Of a stretch of 64,000 nt of DNA, positions 25,752 through 34,621 are shown piece by piece. Position numbers and translations under genes: made by a program. Within the stretch, counting starts at the first letter, position 1; each line of letters begins with the position of its first letter. Below the pieces are notes generated by a model. It was not told the DNA's origin, made no database searches, and was given only the letters and a program-made list of their open reading frames with translations. Origin of the DNA: Sporosarcina psychrophila (GTDB lineage: Bacteria; Bacillota; Bacilli; Bacillales_A; Planococcaceae); NCBI RefSeq assembly GCF_001590685.1, contig NZ_CP014616.1, forward strand, positions 1,611,001 to 1,675,000, written 5' to 3'.

Positions 25752-28388
25752 ATGCAAAATGGAACTGAACAATTGATGGATACGGATGTGGAATTTGGAT
25801 TAAGTGAAGAGGAAGTGAATAAAAGGCTGGATGAATACGGGGCGAATAAACTTACGGGTAGTAAAAGCCGTACGCTGATACAACGGATTTTTGCGCAAAT
25901 CAATAATGTGTTAATTTATGTATTAATCGTTGCTGCTGTTATTTCCGGAATACTTGGGGAAGTGGCAGACTCAATTATTATTGGATTGGTCGTTATCATC
26001 AATGCAGTTGTGGGGGTCGTCCAGGAATCGAAAGCGGAGGAAGCGCTTCAAGCGTTGAAAAATATGGCAGTACCTAAAGCACTTGTAAGAAGGGAGGGTG
26101 TCAAGCAAGAGATACCTTCGGAAGAGGTAGTTCCAGGTGATGTCATTCTCCTTGATGCAGGCAGGTATGTTCCGTGTGATATCAGACTAATTGAATCAGT
26201 AAATTTGAAAATTGAAGAGGCGGCACTGACAGGCGAATCTGTGCCCGTTGAAAAGGATGCACATTTTACTGGAGAGCCCTCAATGCCAATCGGAGATCGA
26301 AAAGACATGGCCTTTATGTCGACATTGACTACATATGGGCGTGCAACAGGAATTGCTATTGCAACAGGCATGAAGACTGAAATAGGGAAAGTTGCTACCA
26401 TGCTTGACCAGGAAGTGGACGACGAGACGCCTCTTCAGAAAAGCCTTGCCCAATTAGGTAAATATCTTGGCATTGCTGCTGTTGCCATCTGTGTCATCAT
26501 ATTTACGATTGGCGTACTTCAAGGGCGTGGCTATTTGGAAATGTTCATGTTAGCGGTCAGTCTTGCAGTTGCAGCAATACCTGAGGGGATGCCTGCGATC
26601 GTTTCAATCGTCCTTGCAATCGGCGTTCAAAGGATGATTAAGCAAAACGTTATCATTCGAAAACTCCCTGCTGTGGAAGCGCTAGGCTCTGTGGATGTTA
26701 TCTGCTCTGATAAAACCGGGACGTTGACTCAAAATAGGATGACGGTTACAACGTTTTTTGCAGATGGGTCTTTAAATGAGTTAAGTAAAGCCAATCTGAA
26801 AAAACCGGTACAAAAATTGTTGTTTGAGAATATCGCATTGTGTAATGATGCGACGTATTCTAAAACAGGAGAAACAGGAGATCCAACAGAGATTGCGCTT
26901 GTCGTAGCGGCGACAGAATCCGGACTGGAAAAAGAACTGTTGGATAATAACTATCCTAGAATCACGGAGTTACCATTCGATTCAAATCGGAAACGAATGA
27001 CTACGGTACATCGATCTGCAGATGCAATTTATTCACATACAAAAGGTGCTATTGACGGCATCCTACAGAAGTGTACACATATTGAAGTAGCTGATGGGGC
27101 AAGGATACTTGATGAAACCGACCGACAATCAATTCTGGAAGCGGCCATGACGATGTCTTCTAAAGCGTTACGTGTATTAGGCTCCGCCTATAAGATTGTA
27201 GAAGAAGCCAAAGCCATGGAACTAGACCAAGCTGAAGAAGGATTGACATTCCTAGGCCTTATCGGAATGATTGACCCGCCGCGTGAAGAAGTGAAAGACG
27301 CGATTAAAGTGACGAAAGAAGCTGGGATTCGAACAGTGATGATTACTGGTGATCATCAGGACACGGCATTTGCAATAGCGAAAGAACTAGGAATTGCGAC
27401 TCAGAAATCTGAAGTAATTGAAGGGAAAACAATTGATTCGATAACGGGGGATCAATTGGTAGAAAAAACCGGAGAGATTAATGTCTATGCACGTGTTTCG
27501 CCAGAACATAAAGTGAAGATTGTACAAGCACTTAAAGTGAAAGGTCATACAGTGTCGATGACAGGGGATGGCGTCAACGATGCACCATCATTAAAAGCGG
27601 CAGATATTGGCGTGGCAATGGGGATTACGGGAACTGATGTTGCAAAAGGTGCAGCAGACATGATTTTGACAGATGATAATTTTTCGTCAATCGTGAAAGC
27701 TGTCGAAGAGGGACGTGTGATTTACCGCAATATTAAGAAGTCCGTCATATTTCTATTGTCATGTAATCTTGGTGAAATTATAGCGCTTTTTGCTGCCATT
27801 TTACTAGGATGGCCGCTACTATTGCGTCCGATTCATATACTGTGGATAAATCTTGTGACAGATACATTTCCAGCGCTATCACTCGGCGTGGATCCTGAAG
27901 AGCCTGGAGTAATGAAAGAAAAACCACGACACCGGCATGAGAGTATATTCAGAGGATCTATTCCATTTTTGATTTTAAACGGAATTTTGATTGGGGCGAT
28001 TACGCTCGTCGCTTTCATGGTTGGAGTATACATGTCAGGTGAGCATGAAGGTAGTTTCCTAGCCCTGTTTTCATCCGGAATTCCAGAAAGTGCACTAGTT
28101 CACGGACAGACAATGGCTTTCATTGCACTAAGTTTCTCCCAACTTGTTCACTCCCTTAACTTCAGGTCGATGGATAAGTCTGTATTTACCGCAGGAATTT
28201 TCAAAAACAAATTCTTGATTTACTCAATTTTGCTTGGAATCATTTTGCAAGTGGTTATCGTGTCAGTTGGTCCAATCGCGAAAGTCTTTAGTGTGCATTC
28301 ACTAGGGCCTATGGAATGGCTAGTTATTGCCGCTTTAAGTCTGCTGCCTCTCTTGATAAACGAAATGATTAAATTCATTAAAAAATAA
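25752..28388 (+). CDS. P-type calcium-transporting ATPase (YloB/PMR1 type)
   Basis: 878 aa P2A-type ATPase expected to export Ca2+ across the cell membrane. N-terminal cation ATPase domain; A-domain TGES (LTGESVPVEK); membrane ion-site motif PEGMPAIVSIVLAIGVQRM; phosphorylated Asp in SDKTGTLTQNRMT; hinge MTGDGVNDAPSLKAADIGVA; six C-terminal membrane segments. Length and motifs match B. subtilis YloB and Listeria LMCA1 rather than heavy-metal ATPases (no CPx motif). RBS GGAGGGA. No obvious terminator before the next gene. Confidence 0.93.
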   Translation: MQNGTEQLMDTDVEFGLSEEEVNKRLDEYGANKLTGSKSRTLIQRIFAQINNVLIYVLIVAAVISGILGEVADSIIIGLVVIINAVVGVVQESKAEEALQALKNMAVPKALVRREGVKQEIPSEEVVPGDVILLDAGRYVPCDIRLIESVNLKIEEAALTGESVPVEKDAHFTGEPSMPIGDRKDMAFMSTLTTYGRATGIAIATGMKTEIGKVATMLDQEVDDETPLQKSLAQLGKYLGIAAVAICVIIFTIGVLQGRGYLEMFMLAVSLAVAAIPEGMPAIVSIVLAIGVQRMIKQNVIIRKLPAVEALGSVDVICSDKTGTLTQNRMTVTTFFADGSLNELSKANLKKPVQKLLFENIALCNDATYSKTGETGDPTEIALVVAATESGLEKELLDNNYPRITELPFDSNRKRMTTVHRSADAIYSHTKGAIDGILQKCTHIEVADGARILDETDRQSILEAAMTMSSKALRVLGSAYKIVEEAKAMELDQAEEGLTFLGLIGMIDPPREEVKDAIKVTKEAGIRTVMITGDHQDTAFAIAKELGIATQKSEVIEGKTIDSITGDQLVEKTGEINVYARVSPEHKVKIVQALKVKGHTVSMTGDGVNDAPSLKAADIGVAMGITGTDVAKGAADMILTDDNFSSIVKAVEEGRVIYRNIKKSVIFLLSCNLGEIIALFAAILLGWPLLLRPIHILWINLVTDTFPALSLGVDPEEPGVMKEKPRHRHESIFRGSIPFLILNGILIGAITLVAFMVGVYMSGEHEGSFLALFSSGIPESALVHGQTMAFIALSFSQLVHSLNFRSMDKSVFTAGIFKNKFLIYSILLGIILQVVIVSVGPIAKVFSVHSLGPMEWLVIAALSLLPLLINEMIKFIKK

Positions 28389-28493
28389 GGTATGTGCCAA
28401 AGTTAACCCTTTTGGTGTTGAATGATGTATTATGGAGTGTAGTGGCTTTGTAGCCGGGGAATCTAAAATTGTAAGTGAGAGGTTGGTACTACT

Positions 28494-28775
28494 ATGGAAA
28501 TTACTGAGTATATCATCAAAAAAATTAACGATCCTACTGGGATCATTGCTGGAGAACGTTATGAATACCGATTATACATTAATCTTGATGAAGAAGACGA
28601 GCTTTATTCTGAAGGTGGAACGGGCCTTCGAGTAATCTTTGCAATTGACGAGGATGAAGGTCGAATTGCTTCATATCACTTCTTTGAGCGTTCAAGTGAG
28701 AAAGTTCTTGATTTCGAATTGGAAGATGACGAGAAAGAAACTGTTCTTGCATATTGCAGAGCGCATCGCGAATAG
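28494..28775 (+). CDS. Small acidic protein, DUF6509-like
   Basis: 93 aa, acidic and soluble. Core blocks ITEYIIKKINDPTGIIAGERYE, NLDEEDELYSEGGTGLRVIF and KVLDFELEDDEKETVLAYC. I associate this pattern with the uncharacterised DUF6509 family of Bacillales from memory. ATG 28494 has only a weak RBS (GAGAGG at 17 bases). Its terminator hairpin has been split by the IS element that follows. Confidence 0.65.
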   Translation: MEITEYIIKKINDPTGIIAGERYEYRLYINLDEEDELYSEGGTGLRVIFAIDEDEGRIASYHFFERSSEKVLDFELEDDEKETVLAYCRAHRE

Positions 28776-28806
28776 GAAGAAATAAAAGGCCTGTACACAT
28801 TTGATG

Positions 28807-30488
28807 GAGGGCACTGAAAAACTTACGTTATTAATTTCATAACTATCTTTTCAACAAAAATAGGCAACTTCCTGTTCGATTTTGAACAGGAAGTTGCCTA
28901 TTTCTTGGTGTTTTTATTCTTTTTCTTTTAACAGTGTGATAATCCGCTTGAGATTGACCGCAAATATTGCTGTGGCCCCTTGTATTTCCATGCCAAATAG
29001 ACCCGTAGATGATGCTGTATCATACCCGTGTCCATTTTTCAGCTCACTATTTTTCGCTTCAATTTTATAACGTGATTTTGCGATTTCTTTGAATTCTTCT
29101 GTATTTTGAAATGTCACTTGTTCTTTATGTTCAGTCGACTTAATTGTGACGCCATATGATTTACTTTTCGCACCTTCTTTATAACACCCTTCTTTTAAAG
29201 GACAGGTTTTGCATTTTTTAATGTCAAAATAATACGTATACTTTTGATTGGCACCTTGATTTTTCTTTCCTTCACGAGCTTTTCGAATCGCTAAATGCCC
29301 GGCTGGACAAACGTACATACCGGCATCCTTATTGAAATCGAACTCATCTTCCTTTTTTCGGTGACCTTCTGAAATATTTGGATTCAATTTCGAAACGAGT
29401 TGAATATCATTCGCCTTCGTAAATTGGAGATTATCTTTTTCAGAGTAAGCTGTATCCCCAATTACAGTCGCAATTGTCATCCCTGTTTGTGCGCTTTTTT
29501 CAATTAATTCTTGAAGGTATTTTCCATCGCTTTTTTCTCCTGTTGTCACAATCGCGGCGGTAATGATTCGTTCATCACTCATGGCAATATGTGTTTTGTA
29601 GCCGAAGAAAGAAGAGTCTGCTGTTTTATGACCGACACGGGCTTCAGCATCGGTCGAATAGTGGAACTGTTCGTGATAATCTTCTACGACCTCATTTAAC
29701 ACATTTAATTTTTCTGTAATCGCTGGGATATGGGCAATTTTCGGTTCATTTTCGATGACCGCGATTACTTCTTCACAGTAAGCTAATTCATCTTTAACTT
29801 CGTTAGAAGTGGTTTTCGGTGGGAATTTTTCTTTCATCGTTTCATCAAATTGATAAACCGTTTTTCGTACTTTTTTTGATTTCTCCTGTAAAAATTCTTT
29901 CGGTGATTTTTGATTATAACGTGCTTTTGTATGAGTGGCATCTACGATAATGGTTTTACTTTTGATGATTTTCTTTTCCAGTGCGATTTCAACCGTTTTC
30001 CCAATAAGCATGTCTAATAAGCTTACGTCTTTGAGACGAAGCCTACGGAATTTCGTGAGCGAACTTGAATCGATAACTAGATCTTCTGGTGCCATATCTA
30101 GAAAGAATTTAAATGACATATCATATTTTGAACGTTCAACAATGTCTACATCTGATACATCAAAAATAGCCTTTAACAATAAATACTTAAACATACGAAT
30201 CGGAGGAATCGCATTACGCCCGTTGTCTAAACAATACTTGGTCTTCAATTCTTCTAAAATAAATGTAAAATCCACAAGTTCATTAATTTGACGAAGCATA
30301 TTATCTTTAGGCACGACGATATCGTAAATCGCCATGAACGGACTTAAGTTGAGTGTTTCCTGGTTTGAAATCATCTAGAGCACCACCTGTATTTAATAAC
30401 TCTATTATAAATGAAAAAGCGAGGTATTCGACAATTCAATCGTCGAGTACCTCGCTAAGTAGATTATATGGACTTTTTCAGTGCCCTC
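28807..30488 (-). mobile_element. IS1182-family insertion sequence, complete
   Basis: 1682 bp with perfect 15-bp terminal inverted repeats (GAGGGCACTGAAAAA) and one transposase gene. It is flanked by the direct repeat CATTTGATG (28798-28806 and 30489-30497). Because the target is palindromic, the boundaries can equally be drawn with 18-bp ends starting ATGGAGGG and a 3-bp duplication TTG. Strong hairpins lie inside both ends: 28858-28903, the transposase terminator, and 30418-30456, which could block read-in transcription. No frameshift seen, so it may be active. Confidence 0.9.
28914..30374 (-). CDS. IS1182 family transposase
   Basis: 486 aa DDE transposase. N-terminal helical domain of the IS1182 type (PPIRMFKYLLLKAIFDVSD). 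Probable catalytic residues: Asp in IIVDATHTKARYN, Asp in VIGDTAYSEKDN, Glu in YKIEAKNSELKNGHG. A Cys cluster (YVCPAGHLA, CKTCPLKEGC) precedes the last motif as in relatives. Full length and open. Confidence 0.93.
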   Translation of the reverse strand: MISNQETLNLSPFMAIYDIVVPKDNMLRQINELVDFTFILEELKTKYCLDNGRNAIPPIRMFKYLLLKAIFDVSDVDIVERSKYDMSFKFFLDMAPEDLVIDSSSLTKFRRLRLKDVSLLDMLIGKTVEIALEKKIIKSKTIIVDATHTKARYNQKSPKEFLQEKSKKVRKTVYQFDETMKEKFPPKTTSNEVKDELAYCEEVIAVIENEPKIAHIPAITEKLNVLNEVVEDYHEQFHYSTDAEARVGHKTADSSFFGYKTHIAMSDERIITAAIVTTGEKSDGKYLQELIEKSAQTGMTIATVIGDTAYSEKDNLQFTKANDIQLVSKLNPNISEGHRKKEDEFDFNKDAGMYVCPAGHLAIRKAREGKKNQGANQKYTYYFDIKKCKTCPLKEGCYKEGAKSKSYGVTIKSTEHKEQVTFQNTEEFKEIAKSRYKIEAKNSELKNGHGYDTASSTGLFGMEIQGATAIFAVNLKRIITLLKEKE

Positions 30489-30636
30489 CATTTGATGTGT
30501 ACAGGCCTTTTATTGCGTACCTTTAATTCGAAAATCAGATTATGTGTATTTTATTGTATTTTGTTAGATAATGTGTAGAGTGGATAGAGAAGAAGAAAAC
30601 TTTTATCCGAGACTAATCTAATTGGAGTGTTTAACT

Positions 30637-31620
30637 ATGAATAACGAAATCGTTGATATTACAATTATCGGGGGAGGACCGACAGGACTCTTCGCTTCTT
30701 TCTATGCTGGAATGCGTGAAATGTCGGTAAAAATCATCGATAGCTTGCCACAACTTGGCGGTCAGCTGATCGAACTGTATCCTGATAAAGATATATATGA
30801 TGTGGGCGGATTCCCAAAAATTCTTGCGAAAGATTTCGTAGCGAATCTAGTAACGCAAGCTCATTATTCGAAACCAGAAATCCTTCTCGGTGAAACGGCT
30901 ATGTCAGCAACGCGTGATGGAGATCATTTCATTCTTAAAACAGATAAAGGCGTTCATTTGACACGTACCATTCTTTTGACTGCTGGAATCGGTGCATTCC
31001 AACCACGTAAGATTGGTCTTCCTGAAGAAGTACTTTTTGAAGGAAATACACTTCATTACAGCATTAAGGATCTGACGATTTTTAAAGATAAAAATGTACT
31101 CGTTTGTGGCGGTGGGGACTCCGCGGTTGACTGGTCACTTATGTTGGAGGATATCGCTTCAACTGTGACACTGGTTCACCGTCGTGAACGCTTTACAGCA
31201 CATGAGACGAGCGTTAATCAACTGATGGAATCGAAAGTTGATGTGAAAACTTCCCGTGCTGTGAAAGTGATTGAAGGGGAAGATGGCAAGGTTAGTGGCA
31301 TTGTCTTAGCAGAAAAAGACGGAACTGAGGAACGTCTTGACGTCGATCATTTAATTGTTAACTACGGTAATATATCTTCTCTTGGGCCCTTGAAAGATTG
31401 GGGTCTAGAAATGGATCGTAACTCGATTATGGTTAACACACGTATGGAGACAAACATCGAAGGTATCTATGCAGCTGGAGATGTTACAAATTATGAAGGC
31501 AAGGTGAAGCTAATCGCAGTCGGACTTGGCGAAGCGCCGATTGCGGTGAATCATGCGAAAGCTTATGTCGATCCAAAAGCAAGATTGCAACCACTTCATA
31601 GTACAAGTATCTTTAGTTAA
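30637..31620 (+). CDS. Ferredoxin/flavodoxin--NADP+ reductase (YumC type)
   Basis: 327 aa thioredoxin-reductase-like FAD enzyme without the redox CxxC, transferring electrons between NADPH and ferredoxin or flavodoxin. FAD site IIGGGPTGLFASFYAGMR, NADPH site NVLVCGGGDSAVDWSLML, C-terminal FAD motif GIYAAGDVTNYEGKVKLIAVG. ATG 30637 is seven bases after TTGGAGTG; an upstream TTG in frame overlaps the RBS. Followed by its own terminator. Confidence 0.92.
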   Translation: MNNEIVDITIIGGGPTGLFASFYAGMREMSVKIIDSLPQLGGQLIELYPDKDIYDVGGFPKILAKDFVANLVTQAHYSKPEILLGETAMSATRDGDHFILKTDKGVHLTRTILLTAGIGAFQPRKIGLPEEVLFEGNTLHYSIKDLTIFKDKNVLVCGGGDSAVDWSLMLEDIASTVTLVHRRERFTAHETSVNQLMESKVDVKTSRAVKVIEGEDGKVSGIVLAEKDGTEERLDVDHLIVNYGNISSLGPLKDWGLEMDRNSIMVNTRMETNIEGIYAAGDVTNYEGKVKLIAVGLGEAPIAVNHAKAYVDPKARLQPLHSTSIFS

Positions 31621-31640
31621 ATATAGTTTATGGTAAATTG

Positions 31641-31668
31641 AAAAACCGCCTTGCGCGGTTTTTTTTTG
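31641..31668 (+). terminator. Terminator after the ferredoxin-NADP reductase
   Basis: AAACCGC / GCGGTTT stem with a run of eight or nine T. Confidence 0.9.
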
Positions 31669-31830
31669 CGTGGAATTCGGGAAAATATTTATAAGTAGTG
31701 ATTCGCTTGAAACTACCTTGCGATATAGAACGTAATAGTAGTAGTACATGAAGAGGGAATTCTAACAGTGAAAAATGTTCGTGATAGTGGTTTTATTTAC
31801 TGGAAGTTGAATTATAGAAAAAAGTTTATC

Positions 31831-32518
31831 ATATATGTTGAATTAAAGAATCCCACTAAATTTACTATGGTGATCAATAAGGAGAGAGTATTAATTCGGG
31901 GTGCGGATTGTAGAACGCTTAGCGCTTTGGGGATGCCTTACGCAGTAAGCCTGGATTAGCGCTTCGCATCCAGTCTTACAGCTTCGGCGACCCCTTTGCC
32001 GCGCCTGCGCTAGGGTGTTCGTAATCGAGAGAAATGTGATTTCGAGATGTATATGGCGAGATTGTAAGGTATTACTATTTGATACTATAAAAATTGAAAT
32101 AAAGAATTCCGTTGAATCGCTACGGCGCTAGGGGATGCCTCCCGCCATAAGCCAAGCAGCTTCGCCGCCAGTCTTATGGCTTCGGCGACCCCTGTTAAGG
32201 CGCCTTCGCTCAGTATATATACCGGATTCAACATATATAATTATAGTCAAGAAATCCGCACTCTAGGTTACAGATTTCATCCCAAATTATGAAATGCGCT
32301 TTCTCACATAGACCATCCAGCGAAGGCGCGTCTTCGTGGTAGCCGGAGTGATAAGACTGAAAGTAGTCTCCTTTCTGGCTTATCGCGGGAGGCATCCACA
32401 AAGCGTCGAAGCGGTATTAGTGGGAAGCCTAATTCATTCCAAATACTAAGGCTTTTTCAGTGGCCTCCCAAAAGTCCTTGTAAAGCGCATACGCCGTATT
32501 TATTTGTTCAACATATAT
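31831..32518. mobile_element. Repeat family I element, copy A (688 bp, with nested copy)
   Basis: Ends ATATATGTTGAA (31831-31842) and TTCAACATATAT (32507-32518) are perfect inverted repeats. The body matches 38046-38526 along its length, for example AATTCGGGGTG(C/T)GGATTGTAGAAC and GGCTTATCGCGGGAGGCATCC. Internal arms are self-complementary (GGGGATGCC..GGCGACCCC; GATAAGACTGAAAG..CTTTCTGGCTTATC), so it can fold into a long hairpin. No transposase is encoded: a MITE-like non-autonomous element. Confidence 0.75.
32088..32241. mobile_element. Short family I element nested in copy A
   Basis: This roughly 154-bp segment is absent from copy B, where the flanking sequences (GATACTA.. and TATAGTCAAGAA) are adjacent. 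Its left end AAATTGAAATAAAGAATTCC and right end GGATTCAACATATATA resemble the family ends, and its interior has the same GGGGATGCC..GGCGACCCC arms. It appears to be a smaller family member inserted into the larger one. Confidence 0.6.
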
Positions 32519-32757
32519 AGAACTTTATGGCATATTCCGAATTGTATTGTCGTAATCATAGTACTGCTAATTTCAGCAATACCTGAACTAGAGAAAAAAT
32601 TGGATTAAGGCTTTATTAATTACTTTACACTTATTTAAAATGAAAAAATGAATATCAACAGTAAAAATCATTTAGTGGTGCGCTATTTTGGTCAATCATT
32701 TCAAGCGGATGGGCTAGCTGTTAAGTGGTTTTTCACTAATGAGGGCTTTAGTAGAAT

Positions 32758-32803
32758 GAGCAACAGAAAACCCACCTTGGCCAAGGTGGGTTTTCTGTTG
32801 CTC
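32758..32803. repeat. 46-bp perfect palindrome
   Basis: GAGCAACAGAAAACCCACC followed by TTGG (32758-32780) is exactly complementary to 32781-32803 with no spacer. No T run follows on either strand. It stands between the interrupted peptide gene and the convergent DUF1648 gene and may stop transcription from either side. Confidence 0.8.
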
Positions 32804-32889
32804 TAAAATAATACTCTGCATGGTTTGTAGCTCAGCTTATATACAGCTGTAGTGTATACGTTAACCTCTGAAACATACTGCTTTTAAAA

Positions 32890-33996
32890 CTATAAAAAGA
32901 AAGTGATAGCCAGGATGAGTAGCAATGGAGCAAATAGGATGATGTATCCAATCGGGTTGGCGAAGTTGATGGTCCAACCGACACCGAATCTTTTCTCAAC
33001 AAAAATGGAGGAATCGTCTTTATTCACATAAAAGATCCCAGCTTTCCAATACTTATCGTCATCGACGTCAGTAATACCAGCAATAGAATCATCTTCAATG
33101 TCAACATTGATCCGTGAGCCACTCTGACCGACTTTGAAAGCATAGATAGCTGTCGTTATAAGGACGATTAGTGAGAAACCCAACGGTAATGCAAGCATAA
33201 GTACTGCACTACCAAGTCCTTCATGGATTGTCGTAAGCTGTAGGAATCCTAAAAGAACAGTCATGAGTACGCTTATCATAAATAATAACCAACTCGTGTA
33301 TTTACGGAACGATAATTGTTGAATTTGAGATGTTTTTCGTTTTGCGGCATTCAATTTAATGCCGGATTTTTTTGTGAATGCATTGATCCCAAGCATCATC
33401 CCTTGCATAACCAACAGAATGAGTAGAAGGGCAATTACGGAGAAAGGTGTTTTCGGACTAAAGGCATCTGCTTGGCCACTTGGTCCCCAATGTGTTGGAA
33501 TCATACTAGGCATACTACTGTATTGGGTTGCAGTATAGGCAATTAAGCCAATAGTTATAATCATTGGTAAAGCATAAAGAAATGAAGGAAGCATTTCGTC
33601 TTTTGTTCGGATAGCTAAATCAGCGATTCGGACCTGTTTCAAATGTAAGCCCCATTCATTGAGTTGTTTAAGACGTGTTGTTTTTGCATGAAAGTAAAAA
33701 TAGAGCCCCATACTCAAAAAGATGATACCGAACTGAATCGCTAATCCGGTTAAGATAATTTTGTCTTCCGTTAGGCTACTAGTGTTGGCCCAGGTAAAAT
33801 AAGCAATCAGTGAAATGAGACCGGTAATGAAAATAGTTGCGGCATATATTTTCTTGAAAGAAGCAATTGTAGGGTCGTCTGTATGTCCTTCTGGAATCGT
33901 TACGCCGAACGCAATTGTCCGTCTCAATAAAAATGGGGTGGCGGATAGCAGTACAAAGAGAAAACCGATTATGACTAAAAATAGTGTAAGTTCCAT
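32890..33996 (-). CDS. DUF1648/DUF5808 multipass membrane protein
   Basis: 368 aa with about eight predicted membrane segments. The DUF1648 block MPSMIPTHWGPSGQADAFSPK lies near the middle, and the C-terminal DUF5808-type block reads DDDKYWKAGIFYVNKDDSSI followed by VEKRFGVGWTINFANP. Function unknown; related proteins are often paired with GntR or ArsR regulators, SdpI being the best known immunity protein with a DUF1648 domain. Four bases downstream of the GntR gene, same operon. Confidence 0.82.
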   Translation of the reverse strand: MELTLFLVIIGFLFVLLSATPFLLRRTIAFGVTIPEGHTDDPTIASFKKIYAATIFITGLISLIAYFTWANTSSLTEDKIILTGLAIQFGIIFLSMGLYFYFHAKTTRLKQLNEWGLHLKQVRIADLAIRTKDEMLPSFLYALPMIITIGLIAYTATQYSSMPSMIPTHWGPSGQADAFSPKTPFSVIALLLILLVMQGMMLGINAFTKKSGIKLNAAKRKTSQIQQLSFRKYTSWLLFMISVLMTVLLGFLQLTTIHEGLGSAVLMLALPLGFSLIVLITTAIYAFKVGQSGSRINVDIEDDSIAGITDVDDDKYWKAGIFYVNKDDSSIFVEKRFGVGWTINFANPIGYIILFAPLLLILAITFFL

Positions 33997-34000
33997 TCCT

Positions 34001-34384
34001 TTACTCCTCCTTAATAGATAAAATGATAGATGAAATTAATTTATTAATAGCTTCAGGTTTCATCCCGAGCACGATTGCTTCTGCGATGATTGGTTTTATT
34101 TCTGTGGAAATTCTTTCAAGATGATCCCCACGAATGTCATCTTGTGAAAGAGGATTGACGATAGCTCCTGACTTTGGAACAATCCGAATGATTTCTTTTC
34201 TTTCAAGTTCATGGTAAGCCTTATTGACGGTATGCATATTCATGCCAAGGTCTGCTGCTAATGATCGAACAGATGGTAGCGCATCCCCGCCTACCAGTAT
34301 TCCGCGAGCAATCGCTTCGATTAGTTGGGAGGCTAATTGTGCGTAAATTGGTATATCCGATTCCGGTTCGATTTGGATGAACAT
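34001..34384 (-). CDS. GntR family regulator, YtrA type
   Basis: 127 aa: a winged helix-turn-helix (residues 8-75, IPIYAQLASQLIEAIARG, LPSVRSLAADLGMNMHTVNK) plus a short helical tail, the short GntR type found beside ABC transporters or membrane proteins. First gene of a two-gene operon with the DUF1648 protein, which it probably represses together with itself. ATG 34384 behind TAGGAGGTAAT. Confidence 0.9.
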   Translation of the reverse strand: MFIQIEPESDIPIYAQLASQLIEAIARGILVGGDALPSVRSLAADLGMNMHTVNKAYHELERKEIIRIVPKSGAIVNPLSQDDIRGDHLERISTEIKPIIAEAIVLGMKPEAINKLISSIILSIKEE

Positions 34385-34577
34385 TTGATTACCTCCTAAC
34401 TGTTCTAATTCTATTATAACAAATGTGTTCTATTATGTATAGAGCAAGTGTTGGTTTACATTAATCAATTACGCCTTGGCCTAGTTGCGCTTGCGCAATT
34501 AGCACCTTTCAAAATTTGTGACATCCGTTGGAGGCTTAACTTGAAACAGCAGAGTCTTCTACTGACTCAAGTTAAAC

Positions 34578-34607
34578 TAAAAACCCCTGAACATCCAGTC
34601 CAGGGGG
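34578..34607 (-). terminator. Terminator of the PdaC-like gene
   Basis: On the minus strand: CCCCTG / CAGGGG stem followed by TTTTT. Another inverted repeat (TTAACTTGA 34536-34544 with TCAAGTTAA 34567-34575) lies just beyond. Confidence 0.75.
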
Positions 34608-34621
34608 AGTAAAGTGACTAC

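Larger units (their letters stand above)
28784..30511. terminator. Terminator hairpin split by an insertion sequence
   Basis: AAAAGGCCTGTACACAT (28784-28800) and ATGTGTACAGGCCTTTT (30495-30511) are exact complements. Removing the 1.7-kb element restores a 17-bp stem with loop TTG, A-run before and T-run after, that is, an intact bidirectional terminator behind the DUF6509-like gene. Confidence 0.85.
31768..32608 (+). pseudogene. Small membrane peptide gene interrupted by a repeat element
   Basis: GTG 31768 (AGAGGG ten bases upstream) opens a frame of 21 codons that begins MKNVRDSGFIYWKLN and ends YRKKFI at 31830, exactly where the element starts. Directly after the element (from 32519) the frame resumes as RTLWHIPN, then a hydrophobic segment IVVIIVLLISAIPELEKKLD and TAA at 32606-32608. 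Removing 31831-32518 gives a continuous 50-aa protein with a basic N terminus and one transmembrane segment. Family not named with certainty. As it stands translation would run into the element and stop at 31959. Confidence 0.65.

Noticed and set aside
31768..31959. 63-codon ORF taken as a complete gene
   Set aside because: Only the first 21 codons are gene-like; the rest is element sequence shared with copy B, so it was recorded as an interrupted gene.
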